A DNA stretch of 64,000 nucleotides, from positions 3,286,001-3,350,000 of the forward strand of contig NC_059478.1 in the NCBI RefSeq assembly GCF_018139145.2. Direction: 5' to 3'. Shown one piece after another: positions 10,501-22,500 of this stretch. The DNA comes from Gymnogyps californianus. Its lineage: Eukaryota > Chordata > Aves > Accipitriformes > Cathartidae. The translations under genes and the position numbers were made by a program. Positions within the stretch are counted from its first letter, which is position 1. The number at the start of each line of letters is the position of its first letter. The notes under the pieces are model-generated. The model saw only the letters and a program-made list of their open reading frames with translations. It had not been told where the DNA came from and made no database searches.

Positions 10501-13500
10501 TTCCCTTGCCTATTCTCAATAGTAATTTTTTTTCTTCTGCCATGGATGTAGCATTCTTCTGCTATGTGTGTTAATGGACTGACTTGTATTTATTACCATC
10601 ACCTCTTGTACTTGATACTCAGTAAATCGTGAGTCAGTAAAAGAGGCTGATCAACATTAGGGAGCACTGGTGATTTATTTGGCGAGCTGTAGGCTGCCTC
10701 TGTTGGCTTCAGTGGCATGGGACTCTGCATGGACATAGTAATCCACTCATAAAAAAGGAATTTTACTGTTGTGCAAGCCTAAGACAAGTAATGATTATTA
10801 TCGATGCCCATGTTGTGTGGCAAGTTTCAGTATTCATCCTGTACTATTCTAACACCTAGAAGCTTTTCTGCTAAATTCTGCACGAGAGGTTGTTTGACAT
10901 TCAGCTGTATGCATGCTCTGGTACATAATTCCTATGTACAGCTCTACAGCATATGTCTCCCAATAGCTAGTTTTTATTTAGGTTAGTACTTCAAGTGCTT
11001 CAACACCTTTGATGTCAGATAATCTTGCCTTTGCTTTTTTGTCCCTTATGCAGGATTTCCAAGAAGAAAAAATATTTTAACATAGAGTACATTATCTTTT
11101 TTGCAGCTTAAAAAGATACCAGGTGCTTGTTTTATCTAAAAGATTCGGGAGGAGGAAAGACAGATTCTTGTTCTAACCTTTTCAGTTGGGGTTTTTTGAA
11201 ACATTGCAAGTCTCTAGACTTCATCTATAAAATTCTGTTACTCTGCAGTACTCTTCAGAAGTTGCGTTAGCCTCATGTTGCTGGAGTAAAAAATACTAGA
11301 AAACAAAGACTGAAGGTTGTAGAAGTTAATGATCTTTAAAGTAATAGTGGTTCTTGTCTATATTCTATGGAGTAGAAAGAAGCAATCCATAAATCTGAAG
11401 TTTGTGTATGCCTGAAATAGAATATACCCTGGGGAATTCATCTTTAACTCCCATTGATAGTACCTGCATTCTTTTTTCTCTTACCATGCATCTCAACATG
11501 AGTGGTAACTGCATTTCATATGTTTCTCGTACTTCCTGTTTATTTGTATTTTCAGATGAAAAGAAGCCTTGTCCATTGTGTCCTGAGGAGAAATTCAAAG
11601 CTTGCTATAGTCATAAACTCCATCGTCACCTTCAGAATTTGCACTGGAAAGTTTCTGTTGAATTTGAAGGTAATGGCAATCCTATTTGAATAGTAAATAC
11701 TAGAAGAAATTGTGGACATGTAGGACATTGTTCTGTGTTTCATCTTTTTAAATTCCTCTTGACTTAAGCATCTTATTACCAACTCTGAATTAGAACCATA
11801 TTTTGACCTAATGAATTTTGACCTGGGATGTAGGATGTAAATGTAAAATAGCTCTTCTACATGCCCAAATAGTTACAGTTGTGCATTTTCTCATTTAAAA
11901 AAACAATGAGTGCTTGGCATGTCATGAAAATTACTATAAAATTTAAAATATGTATATAATGAAAATTACTTTAATAAAAGTTTTGGCTATATTGTTAATA
12001 ATCAGACACACACACGCGCGCGCGCAGTCATTTTTGGCTCATTGTAAAGATTCCATGGTCTCAGATAAATACTTAAAGTATTTATTTAGTATCAGTATTT
12101 AGTATCCTTACCTGGTTTTTAACAAACTCTGTGATCTGCTTGTAAGATGCAACAAAATCCCTACAAGAAGTTTAAGAAAGAAAAGAAAGTGAGCAGTGTG
12201 TGTTTTTTAAAGAACTAGGTGTATGGGTTTGCGGGAAATAAAATGACTGATTAGAGGATGGACAAGATTAAAGTTAAACTAAAAATGATCTGGCTGGAGT
12301 TCTGTTTCTGCATGCATTAGCAGGTGTCTTTTTTGGTTTTTTGTTTTTCTTTTAACTGTGAAACATATGTTTTATAGGAGTCTTCACACAAGTCTCTTAG
12401 CCAGGTAATGATACTTTGGTAAAATACTCAGAAGTACTTTTGAAAGTTTTATACTGTATAGTCTGAAGACTCGACATAGCTTTGTGGAATGCGAATAGAC
12501 ATTAAAATGAATTGCCTGTGTGTAATTTCTGTGCATTTTAAAATTTAAAATGTATAATTAGCTGATAAATTTCTCTGTGCAGAGGGTGAATGTACCAAAT
12601 AATTGGTGATGTTCTCTTATTGCTGTCTTGTGGCAGTATTTGGGAATCTTAAATGAGACCATGCGGTATAGGACATATACATTCTGTTTACTTACTGTAC
12701 TGTGATGTGACGAGAATTTGTTTTCCAGGGTACAGAATGTGCATCTGTCACTTACCTTGTCGTCCAGTAAAACCAAACCTCGTTGGAGACCAGGTAAAAA
12801 CACTGAATCACAGAAATATTTGTTACCCTACAAAGCGGGGGAAATGGGTGATTTAGGGGAACTTTTGCCATCTACTTAGTCGCAAAATACGTCTTGCTAT
12901 CCGGTGTGGGATACCAAAAGCTTATCGGTCCAGAATGTAAGTATTTGATATAACCCTTGAGTAGTTGAATGTAGTTGTATCTCTCATTTTGGTGGGTAGC
13001 TGCCTAGATCATGTAAAACACTGTCACTGGAGTAAACAGCAGCTTTGTGTGGAAGAGATGAAGGGTTCATTAGGCCGGGCGATGGATGCCTCTCAGTTCC
13101 TTCCCTGTGTGCTGAGTATACGGAGTATTGGCAGCGTTTAATTGGTTGTGGTGCTGCGGCGGGACAGCTGTGCTGTGCTGGCTCTGCGGGTATGATTATC
13201 TACAGTCTCTGTGGCTGTAGATTCAAAATATTTTGTATGCGCTAGAGGTAACAGACAGATGACTTCTTCATATGCCTGTGTTCAGGTATAGTTCTACTTT
13301 AACCGTGTTTATGTATTCTGAAACTACACGTATTGTATTTTACAGACATTTTCAAAGATGGGGGCCCATTACCATTGTATCATCTGTTCAGCAACTATCA
13401 CACGAAGAACTGACATGATAGGTCATATTAATCGTCATGTGAATAAAGGAGAAACTGAATCAAGGTTTATTACAGGTAGCTTCTGACTTACATAAAACAT

Positions 13501-16500
13501 TCAATCTTTTTATACTATGTAGCACATGCAATAACTATGATATGTGGGTGAGAGACATGAGAAAAATTCCAAAACAGATTTAGCTTTACTAATGAGAAAT
13601 CTGCCCTTAATATTTCAGAACTTTTTTTTTCCTCAAAGATGTAGCAGTGTTGTGATTTAGTCTCTGCATTGACCAGTTACTCTGTTCTTATTGATAAATA
13701 ATACTCCCTTCACAGTTAGTGTAATGTTGTAAATACAGGCTTCTGTGTCTCCAAAAGAAGGGGGGACATGGCATCCGTAAACCAAAATCTGTACAGAGGA
13801 TTTCATGCCTCTGTATTTCACTGTCTGTCTTCATAAGACAGTCTAGAGTAAATCTTTCTGCAATATAAAAATCCTTTTGCTTTTTATCCAAACTGCATCA
13901 GCATGGGTTCACAAAACAAGCTGATGTTTTTTCAGTCCCAGAGAGTCGCGATAGAGGTGTCAGTAGTTCTTTGGTAAATTACAATCCCACCTGATTTTTT
14001 CTGGAATTAGACTTTTGTTTCTAAACTTGGATAAACTAGATTGAAAACATCTGAAATAATTGGAATGCCAAATCTTGAAAATTAATTTTATTTCCTTTAT
14101 TTTTGCAAGTTGTCTGTTCTCTACATCTGTAAATAAAAAGCACATAATCGATTAGCTGGTGTGTAAAAATTAAGGTTTTTTTGCTACAGCCCAGACTCTT
14201 ACTGTTGAAAATTAGTCTGATTTCTTTGTCTCTTGTGTAGATGTATGGATTTTATCTAGATACGATATAGTAAAGATGATCCTGGGAGCTGTGAGGTTCA
14301 CACTATTTTCTGTTACCAATATGCTGTTTAGGAATAGTAGTTTAGTGTCTGGGCATCAGTTTGCATGTCTGAGGAGCGATAGTAGTACCATCCATACCAT
14401 ATTCCATACCTTTAACTTAAATAGAGTTTGTGTTGTGAAATATATTAATCTCTGTATGGTTCCCGTCAGAGCTGTAAGTAAAGAATGGCCCATTTGTCAT
14501 TTTTTAACAAAATGCATGTGGCTATTTTTCCTCGTGGGGAGAGGAGAAACTCAGAGGTCAGATACTTCATGCTTTGTAGGCACTTCTGCAACACTTGGGG
14601 GCTATGAACGTGGAGCACGTGGTAGAGCGGTTCACAGATACACAATCTGTGATTTGAAGCACTGAGAGATAGGCAGGCTGAGCACTGAAAGGTATCTCGT
14701 TGATAGCTAACGAATTTTTCCTGGTCGTTCCTGGGTAAATTTTGCTACTGTTAGATGGGGATAAATCGCTCACAGGAATGACAGCATGTGTTTACAGGTG
14801 TAAATCAGAAAGCTGGTTTTGCCACAGACTTTTATACAAAGCTTAAGTGCTGAAATTGTCCCTATGCTTGTGGTGTCTATACACGTTTCATGAAGCTGTT
14901 TGATAACTTACAGAGATTAGATCAAGGATTTTGAGGGATTTTTGCAGTTCACTGATATACATTCAGGGCTATGTTAATACGGTTTTAATTAATTAGCAAC
15001 GTGTTATGTTTGAACATGCAAAACAAATGTGCTAAGCCTCAGGCTCAGGGGCTTGCTTTCTTAAATTTGAATGGATACATGGGAGCCCAACTGAGAAACA
15101 AATCTGATGTTTTATGGGAAGAAAATTGTGGTACAGCTTGATACTTATCTGCCACTCTTAGGACTAGAAGATAAATTGTTGCCTGCTTTTTTCCCCCCAC
15201 ATACTTGTTAACTGATCCATGTACTAGTTGGATTACAGCATAACCCAGACTTCTTGCTATATGGGAGCAAATTTTCAATTCAACTTATCAAATGTGCTAA
15301 TGTTAATTTCAATTCTCAGTAACTCTTTCCTTCCCCCACAATTACTTTCTTTTAGTTCCTGCTCCCAAGTCTTCTCATGAAGTGCTGAAAGAGTCGGCCA
15401 CAGATGTGCAGGTTCTTCCCAACTACTCCACACCTCAGAAAACAGATTCCTATTTTAATCCTAAAATGAAACTCAACAGGTAAGAGAACAGGGAGTGGGA
15501 GGATGTACCAGAGGGGTGGTGAATTTGTAGTGAAAAATACTCGTGCGTTTGGAAAAGCAAACCTTGCAAACATTTGTTCAGAGGGCAGGAGAAACAGTTT
15601 TCCATCAGAAAACGCTTCTTGACAAATAATATTTAAACCCAAGAACACTATATGGGAAATACTGTCATTTCTGAAGCAATTAAGTATTTTTCTGTAATGA
15701 GTAGTTTATGGAGAAGAACAGGATTTGAAAGGAGCACACTTAAAAACTAACTTCATTGTATACACTTTAAGATGTTTTTCTGTGAATTTCTACAAAATAC
15801 TATGGATAGTCACTGCTCTCTCTCCTCTAACTGAACAGCGGCATACCTATAATTTACAGTTTTCATATTCTAGGACTTTTTCTTTTGGGACTCAGATTCT
15901 CTCAAGTGTCTTCTCATTATTTGCGATAAAAAAGATGAAAGAAGAAACATTGTCTTATGTAAGGAGAGTCATAAATGGTGTCTGTACCACAACTGAAAGG
16001 TGCGAGCATTGACACCAATGCATGGGACTGCGCTTCAGCCCGTGCTGACCCCTCACGTTCTCAGTGCTGTTAATATTTGAGTTTCCGGGTTTAAAGTTAG
16101 CTCAGCTACGCCTGTGAAAGCTAAGGCATGCCTCTGAAGGAGGCCATTGCAACTAAGGTTATGGCCATGTCTAAAAGAACAAGGCCTGTTCCTCAAACAC
16201 AGTGGGATTTCATTGCTCTACAGTAATTTCTGACGTCTTTTTAAACACAGAGCCATTAGTAGGGTAGTATCAGATTGTGCTAGGAAAATAAGAAAAACAC
16301 TATTTACTTTTGAATGCTAGCCACTTTTTCCAGTGTTAGAGTAACTATTAAGTTGATTCAGGATCTTACCTTATGAGTATTCTGCTGTAGAATTAAACTT
16401 CTAAGGGTAGTTGAGGTTTTTGATTTACAGTTCTTCCGTGTAAACGATAGAGTTTAGCTTAAATGTTGTAGTATTATGTTCAAAGGAAATAAATAAGGAA

Positions 16501-19500
16501 AAGGAAGGAAAAATATTGTCTCAACTTACTATGACCATTCTTTTTTATTTTCAAGGCAATTGATATTCTGCGCACTCGCCGTTCTAGCTGAGGAACGTAA
16601 ACCGATAGAATGTTTGGATGCTTTTGGTGCCACCGGTAAAGTCAATTTCTTTAATCTTTTGGCTAATATCCAATAGTATGAAGCTGCAGAAATCAGTAGT
16701 AACTGACGTCACGTATTCAAAAATAATGTGAGGTACACAACAATTTTCTTCCTTAGGCAGGCAGTTATTAGCTTCCATACAAAAAAAACAGCCGTCAAGA
16801 GTCTGGTATTAGGCCTTTTAAAAAGACTGTAAATAATATTGAATCAAAGTTTAGTGGTCTCCTTAAAGTCAGTTGCCTTAATGTCCATGAAAGGGCATCT
16901 TCCTAAACTTGCGTCCAAGGTCACAGCTCTCTTGTGACTCCGTGGCTGTGGAATTTGGCTGTAAAATCAACCTGTGGTTTAAAAATGGTGATGAATCCAA
17001 GCTTCTTAATCAGAATCATCTCTTAATTGATTACAGAAATTCTGAACATGAACTGAATGTAAAGTAGTTATATCAGTGTCTATTAACCATCTGGAACAAA
17101 AATCTGAAGAGATCTGGATTGCTGCCTCATTATCAGCCAGCTACTGTGAAGTTAAGGACATAGTTGAGAACAGCAGTAACTGCTTAGCATTTTGCATAAA
17201 AATGCTTGACAATGACTTTATCACCATTCTGAAGTAGGCCAGACTTCACAAGCGCATCCTGTCCTGCACTTCTACAACATAATCGTAGACTTTACTACAG
17301 AAGTCAGCAACAAACACTTGGAGGCAGCCTAAAAATCTTTGCAGTACCTATCCTCACGTTTGTGTTTTACGGTGGTCTGTCACAGGAGTCTGTCTGCTAC
17401 GCTAGAGTGTAAAACAAGCCAAGGGGCTTCCCTGCAGATTGTGGGGTCCGGCTTGCTGCCGAAAGCACAGGTCTTTCGGTCTGTAGCCCCAATTATCATA
17501 TAAGAAGGCGACAAATAGACTGTCCCTTTACATACCACATTGTCACTCTGTGCTGAGGCAGAAGGTCACCAACAGATTTTTGCAGGAACATGACAAAATT
17601 TGCATCACACACACTTCTGTATTATAAGCATTTAAAAGGATGAATTTTTTTCTTAGCGAGTTCAGCGACCCAGAAACCAACTCCTTATTCTGTCACGGAG
17701 TTACAATTCTGTCTTTCCTTAGGTATAATGGGATTACAATGGGCAAAGCATCTCAGAAGCTCTGTGAAAGTTACAATTAATGATTGTAATGAAAATTCTG
17801 TGACAATGATTCAGGAAAACTGCCTTTTAAACAAAATGAAGGTGAAACTGAACACTAAGGAAGACGACAATGATGAAGCTATGGGAGATGGAGAAGAAAA
17901 TACTGACACCATTGAGGTGACAAAAATGGATGCCAATGTTATAATGCATTTGAGATCATTTGATTTTATGTAAGTGTTGAATGTTTCTGTTAATAATTTT
18001 CTGGTTTGATAATGACGCACCCCACCCCATCTCCCAGTATATGGCTATTTGGAGAAGTTGGAACGAAAGAATCAACCAACAGTCACTTGGTATTTTAAAT
18101 GTAATTCTGTTGTCCCAGAAATGGTGTGGGAACAGAACTTTAATCTTAAATGTTCTAGAAATCGCTGGAAAAATATTAAGCCCTTCTGACATCCCGAATG
18201 GACTATAAATGTGCAGGAAAATTTTAAGCCAAACTATTTTTTTGTAACTTCATTGTCTGTTTGATAAAGAGAAATGTCAAATTAGTCTTTTTTTTTCCTT
18301 AAAACTTTTAATTAGTTTAAAATTCATACCTTTGCATGTTGTTGTGTAGGACTTTATTGCATCTCCTGTTTTAATCCATTTTGCAGCATATTCATTTTCA
18401 ATTAAAGTAGGCTAATTCTTCCAAGTTGGGTTTATAGATGCATACATTCAAAACCTATACAGACATCAAAATAAGTGATTGGCTTTTTTTTTGTCTTGAT
18501 TAACATCCAGATCTAAGCAGCAGGTATTCAGGCTGAAAATTAGGCTAATTATTTAGTACGTAAACTGGAATGCATACATTTGAAGGTATTTTTGTTTTTA
18601 GAAGTTTCCCTTTGTTTTAAGGATGAAGGTAAGCATCGGGCCAATATTCTTGTAACTTGAATTAGTCAGTGGGTCAGGATGCAAAAAAAAAAAAAAAAAG
18701 GTACTTGCTGGCTTTGTGGTGATGTGTATTTTCCAGCACAGTGCTTCCCTGGCTCTTGCAATTTGACACTTAAGGATTCCAGAGTAATTCATGAGAGGTG
18801 TGCTGTAAATTTTAGTCCCGTTTCCTCCTTTTGTTTTCCTCAGTTTAAAGCTAAACCCTTGAGCATTTGTAGATACTCAGTGATAGTTCCTTTCTTTTCA
18901 GCCATTTGGACCCCTTCGGAACTTCTGTCAATTATCTGGATTCTGCCTTTAGAAATGTGAGAAATCTTGGAATTGTGTCATTGACGTCTACAGACATCAG
19001 TTCTCTGTATGCAAAGGCTCAACACGTTGCCCTGCGTCATTATGGATGTAATATTGTCAGAACAGAGTACTACAAGGAACTGGCAGCCAGAATAGTAATT
19101 GCTGCTGTGACAAGGTACTGGTAAATCAGCTCAAATTATGGTAAAAAAATGATTAGAGACAAAAAACTGAAGACTGCTGCTTTGGGTTGTACATGTTCAG
19201 TTTCCGGAATTCCTGAATTCTAAAAGTCAGACTTCTTGATACAAAATTAATGTTTCATATTTTATGTGTGCTGGTATGGGATAATGTAAATTTTAAACTA
19301 AAAGACTGGGCAAGGTGAAAATGCATAAATAGGGTAGGGGTTTGGGATGGTGGGGAGTTTTTTTGGTGGTGGGGAGGGATGGTAATAGAAAAAGTAATAC
19401 CCAGAATTGCCTATCTGCGAACTCTTTTATTCCTCTGCCAATTTTGTCATTTTAGTGCTGCATAGGACTTTGTAAATGTTAATTAAGCTGCTTCAATGGC

Positions 19501-22500
19501 TTCTAGCTAAGCATTACAGTTAGACTTGCTTCAGTGGAAGCTGATGTTCACTTCAGATCCTCGTGCTTGACGTTAAAAAGATACATGTAATTACTAACTT
19601 GTGAAATCAGTCATTTGCATATAGATACTCTCAGTAAATTCAGTCTGTTAAATAAATGAAGACTGAAACCTGGTCCCTAACTGGGGGGGAAAAAGATACA
19701 GGCAAGAGGATGGGACAACTGCTCAGGAAAGACAGGGGGATGAAATAAAGTGTGCAGAGGTCTTCAGAATGCCAGAGCGCAAATACTGACCCGAGTATGT
19801 TTAGATTTTACTTCTCTATCTCCCTGCATATGTGAAGCTGCTCCCTGCAGAATATTCTTAGATAAAGACATGCTGCTTAAGCAAAGTTTTAATTGTGTTC
19901 TGGGTTACATGCTCCAACTCCCTGAAGATTTCTTCTTCCTTCTCAGTGCTTACCTGTTCAGGAACTGCTCACTTGCCTTCCCACAGTCCTTACTCAATTA
20001 ACACTCGATGGTTTACCATCATGTGTCCCCCTCTACATTTCTGCTTTCTTGGATTTTCATTTAGTTTGTTTATACTTTTTGTTACAATATCCTGGCAACA
20101 GGTAAGTATTTGGATAGAAAGATGATGTAGATGGCAGACCAATATTTCTAGACATGATAAAAAGAAGTAAAACAAGATTTGCTTAGCCTTACAGGAAGTA
20201 GACAAAACGAGGCACTTAAGAAACACCACTTTCTCCTCATCACTTTCTCAGATCTTTTGTATCTCTTTCTAGAAAGTGGATGAGCTCAAGAATCTTTCAG
20301 CAGGTTCAGGTGTCCGTGGCAATCTTAGTTTGCTGACTTCAGTACAATGTGGTTTTGTGTTTGTTTTTCCTTCACAGAGCTGCCGCTCGCTGTAACAAAG
20401 GCATTGAAGTTTTACTCGCAGTAGCTCTAGAACATTTTGTTCTAGTAGTGGTCAGAGTTTTAAGGGGACCGTCCCCTGCCGATGATTCAGCAAAGAAAAT
20501 AAGATACCTCATCCATTGCCAGTGGTGCGAAGAGAGAATTTTTCAGAAAGAGGGTAATATGGTAGAAGGTAAATGGATTTTCCTTTGTACTTTCTAGAAG
20601 GTCTGATTCCTGTATCTCCGTTTTGTGCTTGTTTAGGCCTTGTTTATGTTTAAATCCCTTTAGTAAAGTAAGAATTCCCTTTAGAGTAACAATGAGTGTA
20701 TTGTATAAGGTGGAGAAGGTACCATGCTTTATGGTAGTGGGTTAGATTGGTTGTCTGCATGGATTTTGCTGTACATGTACCGGATTTATTTCTAGACGGG
20801 ACGTATTCCAACTAGCTGTAGCTGCTGAAGCTGGCAGGATGCCTGATAGGCCCATGGATCTGTCCTTTCAGCAAAGGCCCTGAAGAGTGGGACAGTCTTT
20901 GCCACCGTTCGGTTCCTCCATACAGTAGCAGCTTGATAGATTTCGGTGTCAGATTGCTTTTCTGCTGTTCATTTCAGTTCCCTTAAAATGTAGTGGACTA
21001 AACAGGATCGCCTTCCCCTCAGATGAGGGTGTATTCTGCCTGCCCTCGGGCAGTATCTGTACACGCCTGATGGAAATAACCTTGGCAGGCGTGGTGGGAA
21101 AGGTATGCAACATTCCTGTAATTCATCTAACGCTTGGTGGGAAGTGAAGGCAGCCTCTAGGTTAAAAGTCGACTGTTCGTGGGCTGTCTCTGTACGCAAG
21201 TTAGCAGAGGTAGGAAACAAAAATTAAGCTAGGAGGTAGCTACTAGCCAGATGGTAGTTTGTACGAATCGAAAAGGAAGAACCTTGTTTCAAAGCTACAG
21301 GTTCTTGGATATCTGACTACTAACTGGTGGTGTCTTTGACTGCCCTGCTCAAAGTCAGGTACATGAGCATGCAATGAGCTTGTTATTAAAAAGTTTTTAA
21401 AAAATTAGATAAAGTTTTAAGAACAAGAATGAGTAACCGATAAGTACAGTGTTACGGTAGAGATCTTAATTAGTAAATGAATTGTTTACTTAATGCCTTA
21501 CTTGCAAGCGAGCTGACTTAGGGCTTAGAAAACTTGTAGGTGGGCTGTATTTTGTAGATGTAATTGGCTGATCTCTGAAATTCTTTTTGTTATTTACTGT
21601 TAACCTGGACAGCTACTTATATAAGTGTAGGAAGGCTAACAATTTCCTTGTTACTTGAAGTCTGCCAAGAAACATAGGAATTATGTGGCTTTTTAGTTTG
21701 TTGGTTTTTTTCCTTCAATGTTTTAACAATGATTAAAGATGAAGTCATCAATCACTAAATTCTCAAAAGCACTGCTTGGCAGAAGTGAGAATGGTGTCAC
21801 GCTTCTGCTGTTGCTTGCCCTTCCGAACACCTCCACTGAAGTAAGCTACTACTTCGTATCTATGTCATCTCCCTCCAGTAAAGTAGGCATTGCTGACTAT
21901 TTCAAAACAACTTAAATCCTGTTGTTCTGTTGTAGAAAACCCTTATCAGCAGCTGCCTTGTGATTGTCACGGCAGTATGCCCGGGAAGACGGCAGTAGTT
22001 CTTGGTCCTCTCTGGTAAGTTCAGAACACAGTACAGAATCGGAGAATAATTTAGGTTGGAAGGACCTCTGGAGGTCAGCTATTCTGTCACATAATAAAAA
22101 GGCAAGTCTGCTGGATATTTTAGCACTACAAAAGGTGGTATAGCAATCAGGAGGAATCCAGGAAACAATTGATTTGAATTTAGTAGGGTATTCAGTTTTT
22201 GCTTTTGTTCGTAGAGTTCAAACCGGTTAATAAGTAATAAGAAATTTGCTTTAAATTTCACATTCAGCGCAACTTATGTAATACATCCTGCGCAGGAGAA
22301 CCTGGCGGTGTGTTCCTCTCGTTGCCAAATGTTAAGCAACAGTTTAGTACCTGATACTTGTGGAGAATTTATTTAGTAAATCCTTACATGTGCTAAGGGT
22401 AGTAAATAATACACTGCTTGATAGTTAATACTTCGAATTTTCTCTTGTGAGAAACAAGAATAAATCCTTCTGTTAAGTCTTTTAACCATTTCAAAGCAGT

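Noticed and set aside
16989..17045. Possible C/D-box snoRNA in TRMT1L intron 8 (TGATGA ... CTGA)
   Set aside because: No terminal stem and no convincing D' / C' boxes.
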